Positions 8,740-17,050 of a stretch of DNA of 64,000 nt are shown here, one piece after another. The notes below the pieces were generated by a model. The model was not told where the DNA came from. It saw only the letters and a program-made list of their open reading frames with translations, and did no database searches. This stretch comes from Sporosarcina globispora (lineage in GTDB: Bacteria > Bacillota > Bacilli > Bacillales > Cytobacillaceae): NCBI RefSeq assembly GCF_001274725.1, contig NZ_LGUF01000007.1, forward strand, positions 2,775,710 through 2,839,709, written 5' to 3'. Each line of letters starts with the position of its first letter. Positions within the stretch are counted from its first letter, which is position 1. The translations under genes were made by a program, and so were the position numbers.

Positions 8740-9056
8740 TATTTGTTACCCCCAGCTCTCATGTTATTGATAAATTATAGGGCTGAATTTTTAAAAATTG
8801 AGGTCATAAATATTAATTTATTTAAAAGTTTTAAAACAAAAATAAAAACAAAAGAATACAAAGAGAGGAAAGTCCCGAATTTCATTCTTCCTGCCTATGA
8901 ATCTAAGATAAATAATGGAAAATGATATTTTTGTTTTTCTTTTTGCCTTTGTTTTCTTTACTTAACAAACTATTGATATTAATACTGCTTTAATAGATTT
9001 AATCTAGGATTTTATCTGTAGGGGAAACTTTAAATCATTTAATGGAGGTAAGGTTA
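8740..9056. promoter_or_regulatory. Divergent promoter region with TTTGTTTTTCTTT direct repeats
   Basis: No gene is seen in these 317 bases. The region is very AT-rich. TTTGTTTTTCTTT starts at 8930 and TTTGTTTTCTTT at 8948, 18 bases apart, and a complementary A-rich stretch (AAAACAAAAATAAAAACAAAAG) lies at about 8834-8855. Repeats of this kind fit operators of DeoR-family proteins, which bind several spaced half-sites. No convincing -35/-10 pair could be fixed. Confidence 0.35.
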
Positions 9057-10259
9057 ATGAAGAATGAGAATGAAAGCAAAGGAATGGACAGAAGGTCGTT
9101 TATTAAAGCGGGAGGAGCAGGGACTTTAGCCTTAACTATGGCAGCTGCCGGTTTTCCGGGAGACATATTCGAAAACAAGGTTCAAGCAGAAGAGCTGAGT
9201 GAAAGGCTTGAAGGGCCGAAGCTTGCCTTCAATTCCAATGGCAAATTTAAAATTGTACAATTCAATGATACTCAGGATGATGAACGGATTGACAGACGGA
9301 CAATACAGCTGATGGAAAAGGTGCTGGATTCTGAGAAACCTGATTTCGTCGTTTTAAATGGAGATAATATTACAGGCGGCTGTGATTCTGAACTGGAAAT
9401 GAAGCAGGCAATGAACAATGTCGTCCAGCCAATGGAAAAAAGGGGGATCCGCTGGGCGGCTACCTTTGGAAACCATGATGAGGATTCAACTCCAAAGAGC
9501 GGCATGGATGAGAGCGATATGCTCAAATTCTATATGAAATACAAACATAATATGAACACACCTGGACAGAAAGGCCTTACAGGAACTGGGAATATGAATC
9601 TATTAATCAGGAAATCCGAAGGGAATAATGCAGCATTCAATCTCTGGCTTTTAGATAGCGGCAGATATGCACCTCAGACGATCGCCGGCCAGGATTTCAA
9701 GGGCTACCCGACATGGGATTGGCTCCGCTTTAATCAAGTCGATTGGTATTATAAAAGATCCAAAGCGATAGAAAAGCAATATGGCTATAAAGTGCCTTCC
9801 CTTGTATTCATCCATATTCCTCTATGGGAACACCGTTTTATGTGGTGGGGAAGTGTGGATGGCAGAACCCAAGCAGGCCACGATCTTGCAATGGCAAGGC
9901 ATCAAATCAATGGAGAGCGGAATGAAGATGAGTGTCCCGGACCAATAAACAGCGGGTTGTTTACAGCCATGCTGGATAGAGGGGATGTTAAAGGAGTATT
10001 CTGCGGGCATGATCATATTAATACATATTGCGGCAACTACTATGGAATTCTGCTTGGATATGCTGGGAATACCGGTTTTGGCACTTACGGACTTTCAGGC
10101 CCGGACAGAAACAGACTTCGGGGAGCGAGAGTGTTTAATTTAGATGAAAATCATGAAGGTGTTTTAGCAGATACACATATGGTTTTTGCCAAAGACTACG
10201 GAATTGATTTAACGGCCAACGACCAGAGCATCGATCCGCTGCCGCTGGAGGAAAAATAG
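9057..10259 (+). CDS. Tat-exported metallophosphoesterase (D-x-Q variant)
   Basis: The 400-residue product begins with a twin-arginine signal (DRRSFIKAGG, residues 10-19) and a hydrophobic stretch to about residue 37, so it is exported folded. The calcineurin-like metal sites are FNDTQD (where the usual Asp-x-His is Asp-x-Gln), NGDN, GNHDED, an isolated His in FIHIPLWEH, and GHDHIN. The ATG at 9057 is chosen because GGAGG at 9044-9048 lies directly over the alternative ATG at 9042. The family includes purple-acid-phosphatase-like and phosphodiesterase enzymes. Together with the next gene and tatA it suggests extracellular release of phosphate. The substrate is not known. Confidence 0.85.
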   Translation: MKNENESKGMDRRSFIKAGGAGTLALTMAAAGFPGDIFENKVQAEELSERLEGPKLAFNSNGKFKIVQFNDTQDDERIDRRTIQLMEKVLDSEKPDFVVLNGDNITGGCDSELEMKQAMNNVVQPMEKRGIRWAATFGNHDEDSTPKSGMDESDMLKFYMKYKHNMNTPGQKGLTGTGNMNLLIRKSEGNNAAFNLWLLDSGRYAPQTIAGQDFKGYPTWDWLRFNQVDWYYKRSKAIEKQYGYKVPSLVFIHIPLWEHRFMWWGSVDGRTQAGHDLAMARHQINGERNEDECPGPINSGLFTAMLDRGDVKGVFCGHDHINTYCGNYYGILLGYAGNTGFGTYGLSGPDRNRLRGARVFNLDENHEGVLADTHMVFAKDYGIDLTANDQSIDPLPLEEK

Positions 10260-10337
10260 ACTAAAGAGGGCCACCAGTGTTTTTAAGGGACTGCGTTAAG
10301 AAGAGTCTGGAAAAATTGATGAAGGAGTCTTTAAAAC

Positions 10338-11747
10338 ATGAATGAAATTCGGACTGGACAAAAAGATGGAAATATCTTTTCAAAAGAAATGGATCGCCGT
10401 GCTTTTTTACAGAAAACTACCTTGGCAGCCAGTGCAACAATTGGATTATCACTTGCAAACTCTCTTAATCTAATTTCAGCAAGTGCAGCTTCTTCTGCTT
10501 CGATCATGAACTCTGGAGGGAAGGGACCGGATTTAGTATTCCCGGTTATTAGTGACATTCATATCCATAACAGCAGCAATAAAACACTTGAAAAGTTTAA
10601 AACAACATTGGAACAATTAAATAAGGCTGTACCGAAGCAGGATGCTTTTTTGGTTGTGGGAGATTTAACCGATTATGGATATACATCCGAATACGATAAG
10701 TTTATGTCAGCTTATCATGCCCACAAACAGCCAGGCGCGGTTTCCATGTTTGCAATCGGGAATCATGACTACTGGAATGGCTTATCAACAGCAGATGCAC
10801 AAAAACGCTTCCTCGCAAAGACAGGCATGGAATCTATTTACTACCATAAAGTAATCAAAGGCTACCATTTTATCGTTCTTGGCACAGAAGATGGATTAAC
10901 AGAGGGAACCTTTTCTGTTGAGCAAATTAATTGGCTGAGCGAACAACTGAAAATTGCACAGGCAGATGATTGGAAAAAGCCTATTTTTGTCTTCCATCAT
11001 CAGCCAATTAAAGGGACGGTCTATGGAAGCGAATGGGGCTTTTCTCAAAATCGAGACCTATTTTACGACACTTTGAAGGAATATCCTCAAGTCATCTCAT
11101 TTTCCGGGCATACGCACTATCCTCTTGATGACCCGAGAATCATTCACCAGAAGGATTTCACTTCAATTGGAACCTCAACTGGTGCCTATTTGTGGCTGGA
11201 TGCCGGCAGAATTCAAGGGGAAGTGCCTGAGGGGGCGGATGTCCTAAATCAGGCACTAATTGTAGAAGTGCATAATAATAAGGTGTTGATTAAGCGCCGA
11301 GATATTCATTGTAATGACTGGACAGGAGATCCATTCGAAATAAGCTTACCCGCAAATAAGCAAAAGTTTACCTACACAGAAGACAGGGATAAGAAGGCAC
11401 CATTTTTTACAAAAGATTCGATGTTAGCAATAAATCAAGAAATGACATCAGCCACTGGCATGGCCATAATGTTTACACAAGCCAAGGATGAACTGCTTGT
11501 TCATGACTACAAAGTAGTGGCAATACATGCAAATTCAGGAGAAGTCGTGAAGGAATTCCTAGCATTTTCGGAATTCTATAAAGATCCTGTGCCAAACCCG
11601 TTAACGTTAACAATTGATGGATTACAGGCAAATACAGCCTATCAGATTGAAGTTCATGCTCTTGATGCTTATGGGAATGTATGCAGTAAGCCTTTAAAAG
11701 CTTTGGGGAAAACGAAAACAACGGTGGCCGCTAATACCGTTTTATAA
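10338..11747 (+). CDS. Tat-exported metallophosphoesterase with C-terminal Fn3-like domain
   Basis: The 469-residue product carries a twin-arginine signal ([20 protein letters not shown], about residues 18-37). All five calcineurin-type metal motifs are present: ISDIHIH, VVGDLTD, IGNHDYW, FHHQP and FSGHTHYP. After the catalytic domain (about 55-340) comes a region with [29 protein letters not shown], which reads like a fibronectin type III repeat. It follows the first metallophosphoesterase by 78 bp and precedes tatA by 41 bp, so the three probably form one operon. The role is inferred to be phosphoester cleavage outside the membrane; no close functional relative could be named. Confidence 0.87.
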   Translation: MNEIRTGQKDGNIFSKEMDRRAFLQKTTLAASATIGLSLANSLNLISASAASSASIMNSGGKGPDLVFPVISDIHIHNSSNKTLEKFKTTLEQLNKAVPKQDAFLVVGDLTDYGYTSEYDKFMSAYHAHKQPGAVSMFAIGNHDYWNGLSTADAQKRFLAKTGMESIYYHKVIKGYHFIVLGTEDGLTEGTFSVEQINWLSEQLKIAQADDWKKPIFVFHHQPIKGTVYGSEWGFSQNRDLFYDTLKEYPQVISFSGHTHYPLDDPRIIHQKDFTSIGTSTGAYLWLDAGRIQGEVPEGADVLNQALIVEVHNNKVLIKRRDIHCNDWTGDPFEISLPANKQKFTYTEDRDKKAPFFTKDSMLAINQEMTSATGMAIMFTQAKDELLVHDYKVVAIHANSGEVVKEFLAFSEFYKDPVPNPLTLTIDGLQANTAYQIEVHALDAYGNVCSKPLKALGKTKTTVAANTVL

Positions 11748-11788
11748 AGACGACTATTAATATTACAAAAATCAGCAGGAGGGATGAC

Positions 11789-11968
11789 ATGCTGCAAAAT
11801 ATAGGAATACCAGGCTTAATATTAGTACTGGTTATCGCACTCATCATTTTTGGACCATCGAAACTGCCTGAAATTGGCCGTGCATTCGGCTCGACTTTGA
11901 GGGAATTTAAAAGCTCGACAAAGGAATTGCTGTCAGAGAACCAGGAAGACAGCAGCAAAACTAAATAA
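11789..11968 (+). CDS. tatA: Sec-independent translocase subunit TatA
   Basis: This 59-residue gene was found by eye. The product starts with the TatA membrane helix ([16 protein letters not shown], residues 7-22), the [14 protein letters not shown] hinge and amphipathic helix (21-34) with the invariant Phe-Gly, and a polar tail [18 protein letters not shown] precedes the ATG by 5 bases. Its position right after two Tat substrates parallels the phoD-tatAd-tatCd operon of Bacillus subtilis, where a Pho-regulated phosphodiesterase is encoded with its own translocase. A tatC gene does not follow here, so TatC must be encoded elsewhere. Confidence 0.92.
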   Translation: MLQNIGIPGLILVLVIALIIFGPSKLPEIGRAFGSTLREFKSSTKELLSENQEDSSKTK

Positions 11969-11978
11969 GATAACAGAT

Positions 11979-12013
11979 AAGGGTCAACATGCTGAAGTTG
12001 GCCCTTGTTTTAT
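11979..12013 (+). terminator. Rho-independent terminator after tatA
   Basis: AAGGGTCAAC pairs with GTTGGCCCTT (one G-T pair) and is followed by GTTTTATG. It closes the metallophosphoesterase-tatA unit. Confidence 0.85.
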
Positions 12014-12080
12014 GTACAGCCTATTTGATTAAGCAGATTCTCTTTCAAATTTTAGAACCTTAGCAAGCATATGATGAGGA

Positions 12081-12201
12081 TATCGGTCACTTACAAAGGT
12101 TTATCGGTCAGATTTTGATTTTATCGGTCACTTTTCCAATATATCGGTCAAATTTTATTGTTAACGGTCACTTTTCCAATATATCGGTCAGTTACCTTAA
12201 T
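12081..12201. repeat. 20-bp TATCGGTCA tandem array, locus 1
   Basis: TATCGGTCA (once TAACGGTCA) starts at 12081, 12102, 12122, 12142, 12162 and 12182. The first unit is 21 bp long and the others 20. Units alternate between a form ending in CACTTTTCCAATA and a form ending in CAGATTTTGATTT or CAAATTTTATTGT, giving a dimer of about 40 bp. The array sits between the tatA terminator and the PHP-domain gene. The same family recurs at 30362. It is too short and too regular for CRISPR and does not keep a reading frame. Confidence 0.9.
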
Positions 12202-12348
12202 ACCGCCCTTTTATAGAAACAACGTCTTTTATTTGAAAAAGTCAAAATCAGAATTACATAATCTTAACAGAAATTTACTTCCACTTAACCTATCAAGCTT
12301 GGCACCAAGTTATTCTAGTAAAAAAAGGCTATTAACAGGAGGTCTGAA

Positions 12349-13212
12349 ATGAAAGCAGAGCTGCATTGCCATACGAATATTTCTGATTGTCCGCTATCGA
12401 TCGACGAGGTATTGAATTTAGCCATTGCAAATGACGTAACACACTTGGCCATTACGAACCATGACACAACAAAAGGGCTGGAAGAAGCGATTGAGAAAGG
12501 AAAGAAGTACCGAGTCGAGGTGATCCCTGGTATTGAAATTTCTGCTTTTGATTTTGAAAGGGGGCGCAGAGTCCACATTCTAGGCTATTTTATTGAGCCT
12601 GGGCATAAGGCAATTGAATCGCTGTGCCAGCCTATCATCGAGAGAAGGCATAAACTTTCATTTGAAATGGTTCAAAGGCTGATTTCAGCAGGCTACAGCA
12701 TTACATGGGAACGCTGTCTGGAGCTGGCAGAGGGTGGAACCGGTGTTTATAAGCAGCATATCATGGATGCTCTTATTGAGACTGGGTATGCGGATTCCAT
12801 CTATGGCGCCCTTTATAAAAAATTATTTAGCCGCGGTCAAAATGGAGAATCGAAAGGCGTGGCTTTTATCCCGATGGAATATGTGGATGCACGTCTTGCT
12901 GTTGAAGCAATTCTACAAGCTGGCGGCGTGCCTGTACTTGCGCATCCAGGCCAATACGGAAATTTTGAAAAGGTGCCCGAGCTAGTTGAAGCCGGCTTGC
13001 AGGGGATAGAAGTATGGCACCCCCTTCATAATGAAAAACATGAAGAAATGGCAAGAAAACTGGCCGTTAAATATGGTTTAACCATGACAGGAGGATCCGA
13101 CTTTCATGGTGCCTACGGCGAGAAACCGGTTGTGCTTGGAAGCTGGTCGCCGGGTGTGGAGAGAGTGCATGAATTAGCTGCAAGACGGCAAAAGCTTAAA
13201 AGCCAATCTTAA
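12349..13212 (+). CDS. PHP-domain phosphoesterase, candidate cyclic-phosphate hydrolase of the C-P lyase pathway
   Basis: The 287-residue protein shows the PHP metal set: ELHCHTNISD at the N-terminus, ITNHDTTKG, PGIEISAF, HILGYF, VLAHPGQYG and GGSDFHGAYGEKP. The last two supply the distal His and Asp. It lies just upstream of a C-P lyase operon that has no phnP. In other bacteria PHP-family enzymes linked to phn genes (PhnPP of Eggerthella lenta) hydrolyse 5-phosphoribosyl 1,2-cyclic phosphate, the end product of C-P lyase. I infer the same role here; another possibility is a 3',5'-nucleotide phosphatase of the TrpH/RNase AM group. The start follows AGGAGGTCTGAA. Confidence 0.8.
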   Translation: MKAELHCHTNISDCPLSIDEVLNLAIANDVTHLAITNHDTTKGLEEAIEKGKKYRVEVIPGIEISAFDFERGRRVHILGYFIEPGHKAIESLCQPIIERRHKLSFEMVQRLISAGYSITWERCLELAEGGTGVYKQHIMDALIETGYADSIYGALYKKLFSRGQNGESKGVAFIPMEYVDARLAVEAILQAGGVPVLAHPGQYGNFEKVPELVEAGLQGIEVWHPLHNEKHEEMARKLAVKYGLTMTGGSDFHGAYGEKPVVLGSWSPGVERVHELAARRQKLKSQS

Positions 13213-13262
13213 TCATCATATTTAGGCTGTTCAGTTAATAAAAAGAAGGAGGGGATACGCGA

Positions 13263-13898
13263 ATGTCAATGATCTTTAAACCAAAGAAGGATGAAAAGCT
13301 CTCCATTTCTCCAAGCATACATAATTCAAGCTTTATCATTGACAGCTACGCCGGAGCATGGACATCAATCGGAGAAAGAAATAAAATTATCGAATCGAAA
13401 TTTGGCGATTACACATATACGATGGATGATGTAACAGTCAACTATTCTGAAATCGGAAAGTTTTGTTCCATTGCTTCTCATGCATGCATTAATCCCGTCC
13501 AGCATCCGATGGATCGGGTGACCCAGCACCACATGACCTATCGGAAAGTCGATTATGGCTTCGGCGATCAAGACGATCATGAATTTTTTGATTGGCGCCG
13601 TACAAATCGGGTCAAAATTGGCCATGATGTATGGATTGGGCACGGTGCAATCATCATGAAAGGTGTCGAGATTGGGACTGGTTCAGTCATCGGTTCCGGA
13701 GCAGTCGTTACAAAGGATGTTGAACCCTATACGATTGCAGCGGGCGTACCTGCAAAGTTATTAAAAAGAAGATTCTCTAAAGAGACTGCAGAAAAGCTGC
13801 TTAAAATCGCCTGGTGGGATTGGCCAAGGGAAAAGCTTGAAGCCCATTTTGAAGAATTAAATGATACGGAAGCTTTTATCAGGAAATTTGGAAGCTAA
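13263..13898 (+). CDS. Phosphonate-associated hexapeptide acyltransferase (TIGR03308-like)
   Basis: The 211-residue protein is a left-handed beta-helix transferase: the repeat IGHDVWIGHGAIIMKGVEIG...VIGSGAVVTKDVEPYTIAAGVPAKLLKRR occupies about residues 118-167, ahead of a C-terminal helical WWDWP segment. The catalytic His lies in VQHPMDRV...QHHMTY. The N-terminal half has YTMDDVTVNYSEIGKFCSIA. This matches a transferase subfamily repeatedly found in phosphonate loci. It probably acetylates an aminoalkylphosphonate or an intermediate, but the substrate is not established. It follows the PHP gene by 50 bp with a strong GGAGGGG site and ends before a terminator. Confidence 0.85.
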   Translation: MSMIFKPKKDEKLSISPSIHNSSFIIDSYAGAWTSIGERNKIIESKFGDYTYTMDDVTVNYSEIGKFCSIASHACINPVQHPMDRVTQHHMTYRKVDYGFGDQDDHEFFDWRRTNRVKIGHDVWIGHGAIIMKGVEIGTGSVIGSGAVVTKDVEPYTIAAGVPAKLLKRRFSKETAEKLLKIAWWDWPREKLEAHFEELNDTEAFIRKFGS

Positions 13899-13910
13899 AT
13901 ACAGCCTTAC

Positions 13911-13946
13911 ATGACCCATTCACCAAAAGATTGGGTCATTTTTATA
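13911..13946 (+). terminator. Rho-independent terminator before phnF
   Basis: ATGACCCA and TGGGTCAT form a perfect stem with a 13-base loop, followed by TTTTATATT. It separates the PHP/acyltransferase unit from phnF. Confidence 0.85.
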
Positions 13947-14035
13947 TTCATAAAAATATTACATTTACGTAACTTGCCATTTAAATTCATTCTTTAGACT
14001 TAAATTGTTTCTGGATTTCGAAAGGGGCTGACTGT

Positions 14036-14737
14036 ATGAGTGAAAAAATGAAGCTGGTGGATGAGCTGATTTCGGATATAAAGGAAGGGAAGTATAAACC
14101 AAATGAAAAACTTCCTTCTGAAAATGAGCTCGCAGATCAATATAGGATACCAAGAATGGTTGTACGCAAAGCGTATGAGCAATTGCAGGAACTGGGGTTC
14201 ATTTTTTCAAAGCAGGGAAGAGGCAGTTATGTTCAAAATAGGAAAAAGCAGATTCCTCTAATTTTAACAGGGGATATCAGTTTTAGTGAAAAGATGAAAG
14301 AGCTTGAATATGACTTCAGGTCGGAGAATATTTGCTGTGAAAAAATCCCCTATGAGTCTGATGTCTATCATGCTTTAAAAGTACTTCCATCGGATGAAGT
14401 TTATAATATTTCCCGGTTAAGAATAGTGGACGGCTGCCCGATTGCCCTTCATACGTCCTATGTAGCCAAATCTGTTTTCAAGCAAATTAATAGGGACGGA
14501 CCAGGGATTACCTCTATTTTTCAATATTATAAAACTCATGGCTATAAAGAATTCACTTCAGGCCAAAGCCAGCTGAGTGTGGTTTTCCCGAATGAACCTG
14601 AACGGAAAATCCTGAAATGCTCGAGTTTAATTCCTCTTCTTCTCCTGGAGTCCCTCTGCATGGATAAGGAAACGGGTACAGTACTGGAATACTCAAAAAT
14701 CAAATATAGAAGCGATTGCTTTACCTATTTAATTTAG
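14036..14737 (+). CDS. phnF: GntR/HutC-family regulator of phosphonate genes
   Basis: The 233-residue protein has an N-terminal GntR winged helix (KYKPNEKLPSENELADQYRIPRMVVRKAYEQL, about 20-52) with the wing QGRGSYVQ, then a UTRA effector domain (75-230) with NISRLRIVDGCPIALHTSYV and ESLCMDKETGTVLEYSKIKYRSDCF. This is the HutC/FadR-subgroup architecture of PhnF. It lies 134 bp before phnG. It likely represses the phn operon and is released by a phosphonate or C-P lyase intermediate; the palindrome TTACGTAA at 13965-13972 lies in its own promoter region. Confidence 0.85.
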   Translation: MSEKMKLVDELISDIKEGKYKPNEKLPSENELADQYRIPRMVVRKAYEQLQELGFIFSKQGRGSYVQNRKKQIPLILTGDISFSEKMKELEYDFRSENICCEKIPYESDVYHALKVLPSDEVYNISRLRIVDGCPIALHTSYVAKSVFKQINRDGPGITSIFQYYKTHGYKEFTSGQSQLSVVFPNEPERKILKCSSLIPLLLLESLCMDKETGTVLEYSKIKYRSDCFTYLI

Positions 14738-14782
14738 AAGGTCAGTTATAGCCCGATGTATAGAAATCAAATTAATAATACT

Positions 14783-14809
14783 CTTACATAATTTACACTT
14801 CTTTTACAA
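14783..14809 (+). promoter_or_regulatory. Possible Pho box upstream of phnG
   Basis: TTTACA occurs at 14792-14797 and again at 14803-14808, exactly 11 bases apart, with CTTACA at 14783-14788. Bacillus PhoP binds TT(A/T/C)A-rich hexamers repeated every 11 bp. Only two hexamers have the right spacing, so this is a weak candidate for phosphate-starvation control of the phn operon. Confidence 0.35.
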
Positions 14810-14870
14810 CCGCCAGCTTGGCAACAAGATAGATTTAAGGTGCAGAACAAAAACAGATGGAGGCCAAAAG

Positions 14871-15293
14871 GTGAAAAGAAAAAAAAGAACAGAAATTTTG
14901 ATCGAAGGCTCTCATGAATTGGCAAAATCCTTAGCGAACGAAATTGAACAAAAATATTCAGTCTCAAGCTTACAGGAACCGGAACATGGACTTGTGATGT
15001 TAAAGGTTCGGGAGACTTCCAAGAAAAGCCTGTTTTATTTAGGGGAAGTGCTGGTGACAGAATGCAAGGCAAAGGTGGAAGGAAAGATCGGTATAGGAAT
15101 TGTGAAAGGGGATTTCCCTGAACTGGCTTATCATCTTGCAGTAGTTGACGCGGCATTTCTGGGGAATCTTCCTGAAACGAAATCGTGGGCTGGGATACTA
15201 GAAAGTGAAAAGCAGTATCTAGAAGAAAAAAGAAAAGCGAAGAATGAAGCGATTTTAAAAACAAAAGTAAGCTTTGAGACGATGGATGTTTAA
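14871..15293 (+). CDS. phnG: C-P lyase core subunit PhnG
   Basis: The 140-residue protein matches PhnG in length and in the segments VMLKVRETSKKSLFYLGEVLVTECKA and GIGIVKGDFPELAYHLAVVDA. PhnG belongs to the PhnGHIJ core complex, which with PhnL transfers the triphosphoribosyl unit of ATP to a phosphonate, with PhnI as the catalytic nucleosidase. The GTG start at 14871 follows TGGAGG with good spacing. It is the first gene of a tightly packed operon running to the transporter genes. The N-terminus is unusually basic (MKRKKRTE). Confidence 0.92.
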   Translation: MKRKKRTEILIEGSHELAKSLANEIEQKYSVSSLQEPEHGLVMLKVRETSKKSLFYLGEVLVTECKAKVEGKIGIGIVKGDFPELAYHLAVVDAAFLGNLPETKSWAGILESEKQYLEEKRKAKNEAILKTKVSFETMDV

Positions 15294-15311
15294 TAGAAGG
15301 AGGAACAGGCA

Positions 15312-15932
15312 TTGAAATTAGATATTGTTCATGATCTGCAGTCAGTATATAGAAAGTTAGTCGATTCCACTTCAAGGCCAGGGCTGATCTCGGACCTGGG
15401 CAAGGAGGCTGCATTGCTGGATGGAAAGAATGCAGCAGGATGTTCCAATTCGATGCTGCTTCTTGCTTTAACGCTGCTTGACCCTGAAGTTACGTTTAAA
15501 GTGTACGGCAGTGATGCAGAAGCAGCAGAAAAAGAAATAAATCAATTAACATTTGCAAAAGCAGTACAAGCGGATCAGGCCGATTATTTATTCATTCTTG
15601 AAGATGCCGGGGCAGGTACCCTGGATGAGGCCATTGAAAATGCGAATCCGGGTACCTTTGTAAACCCGCACAAATCTGCATTAATTATTGCAGAAACAGG
15701 AGCGATTTCTGCTGGTGAATGCCTGCTTTTAAAAGGACCAGGCATTCAAACGAGCACAGGAATCAAAATGGATCTAATCGGAAATTGGATAGAAAGACGA
15801 AAAGAAAAAAACAGGGAGTATCCAACCGGGGTTGATCTGGTATTTGTGGACCGAAATCATCAGCTCTTATCATTGCCGAGAACGACTCAAATAGCGTTAA
15901 ACAGGGAGGAGGAGAGGGAATGGGTTATGTAG
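15312..15932 (+). CDS. phnH: C-P lyase core subunit PhnH
   Basis: The 206-residue protein has the PhnH landmarks VYRKLVDSTSRPGLISDL near the N-terminus, LLLALTLLDPEVTF, NPGTFVNPHKSALIIAE and LKGPGIQTSTGIK. PhnH is a dimeric member of the core complex. The start is TTG at 15312 with AGGAGG seven bases upstream; no nearby ATG is in frame. Its end overlaps phnI by 13 bp. Confidence 0.93.
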   Translation: MKLDIVHDLQSVYRKLVDSTSRPGLISDLGKEAALLDGKNAAGCSNSMLLLALTLLDPEVTFKVYGSDAEAAEKEINQLTFAKAVQADQADYLFILEDAGAGTLDEAIENANPGTFVNPHKSALIIAETGAISAGECLLLKGPGIQTSTGIKMDLIGNWIERRKEKNREYPTGVDLVFVDRNHQLLSLPRTTQIALNREEEREWVM

Positions 15933-17050
15933 CGGTAAAAGGCGGGACACAAGCTATTGAAGAGGCGATTAAACGTTTGAAATATGAAAGGCTTCATAAG
16001 GAACAAGTGCTTGAAACCGGACAAATTGAAGCCGGGATGAGAGGCTTAATCGATCAGGTGATGTCAGAAAGCAGCTTATATAATGAAAAGCTTGCTGCAT
16101 TAGCGATCAAGCAGGCTGAAGGTAATCCTGAAGAAGCGGTATTCCTGCTTCGTGCATACCGCTCAACCCTGCCGAGAAAGCACTGCTCGCAAATCATTGA
16201 ATCCGAGGACATGAAGGTTGAACGCAGGATTTCAGCCAGCTTCAAAGATATTCCGGGCGGCCAGATTTTAGGTGCTGCAACAGACTATACCCACCGGCTC
16301 CTGGATTTCAATTTAATGAATGAAACGGAAAAGACGGTAAAAGAATGGCTGTCAGCTTACGCTATAGAAAATAGCTCTATTGAAGAACTGATGAATGGAC
16401 CTGAATTGGTATTGCCGAAGGTGCTGGATTATTTGAGGAAAGAAGGACTGATTCCTCCTCTTGAAAACAATGATGCTGAACCGGATGATGTGACGAGGGA
16501 AAGCCTTGAGTTTCCTTCAAGCCGCAGCCAGCGCCTGCAAATTCTGACAAGAGGAGAGACGGGAGCGGTTACTTCACTGGCATATGCGGTTATCAGGGGC
16601 TATGGCGCTCTTCATCCGACTGTCGGGGAGCTAAGAGTAGGCAGCCTGCCAATATACGTTGGCCATCCGAATGAAGAGGGCAGTGATGAAGATGAATATT
16701 ACATTGGGAATATAAAAGCAACAGAAGCGGAAATGCTGATGCCTTTCATGGCCGAAAAGGAAAAAGGCAGTAAGGAATTGGAGTTTGAAATCGGATACGG
16801 ATTGTGCTTCGGCCAGAATGAGACGAAAGCGATCGCGATGGGTATTCTGGATAATTGCCTGGAGCATCCTGATAATAGTTTTCCAAGCCATAATGAGGAA
16901 TTTGTCCTCCTCCATATTGATTCTGTGGAATCAACTGGCTTTATTTCACACCTGAAAATGCCGCATTATGTAACGTTCCAGTCAAAGCTTGACAGTGTGA
17001 GAAAAACGAAGGGGAAAACAGAAGAAAGGGAAGAGGTGAGGAGCATATGA
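15920..17050 (+). CDS. phnI: C-P lyase core subunit PhnI (nucleosidase)
   Basis: The 376-residue protein shows typical PhnI sequence: MGYVAVKGGTQAIEEA at the start, ATDYTHRLLDFNLMNE, RSQRLQILTRGETGAVTSLAYA, YGALHPTVGELRVGSLPIY and ELEFEIGYGLCFGQNETKAIAM. PhnI with PhnG, H and L exchanges adenine of ATP (or GTP) for the phosphonate. The ATG overlaps the phnH end and is preceded by GGAGGAGAGGG. Its stop overlaps phnJ by four bases (ATGA), which indicates coupled translation. Confidence 0.95.
   Translation: MGYVAVKGGTQAIEEAIKRLKYERLHKEQVLETGQIEAGMRGLIDQVMSESSLYNEKLAALAIKQAEGNPEEAVFLLRAYRSTLPRKHCSQIIESEDMKVERRISASFKDIPGGQILGAATDYTHRLLDFNLMNETEKTVKEWLSAYAIENSSIEELMNGPELVLPKVLDYLRKEGLIPPLENNDAEPDDVTRESLEFPSSRSQRLQILTRGETGAVTSLAYAVIRGYGALHPTVGELRVGSLPIYVGHPNEEGSDEDEYYIGNIKATEAEMLMPFMAEKEKGSKELEFEIGYGLCFGQNETKAIAMGILDNCLEHPDNSFPSHNEEFVLLHIDSVESTGFISHLKMPHYVTFQSKLDSVRKTKGKTEEREEVRSI

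Noticed and set aside
14767-15414. 215-residue minus-strand ORF over phnG/phnH
   Set aside because: Antisense shadow of two clear phn genes, Leu/Ser/Pro-rich without domain signal.
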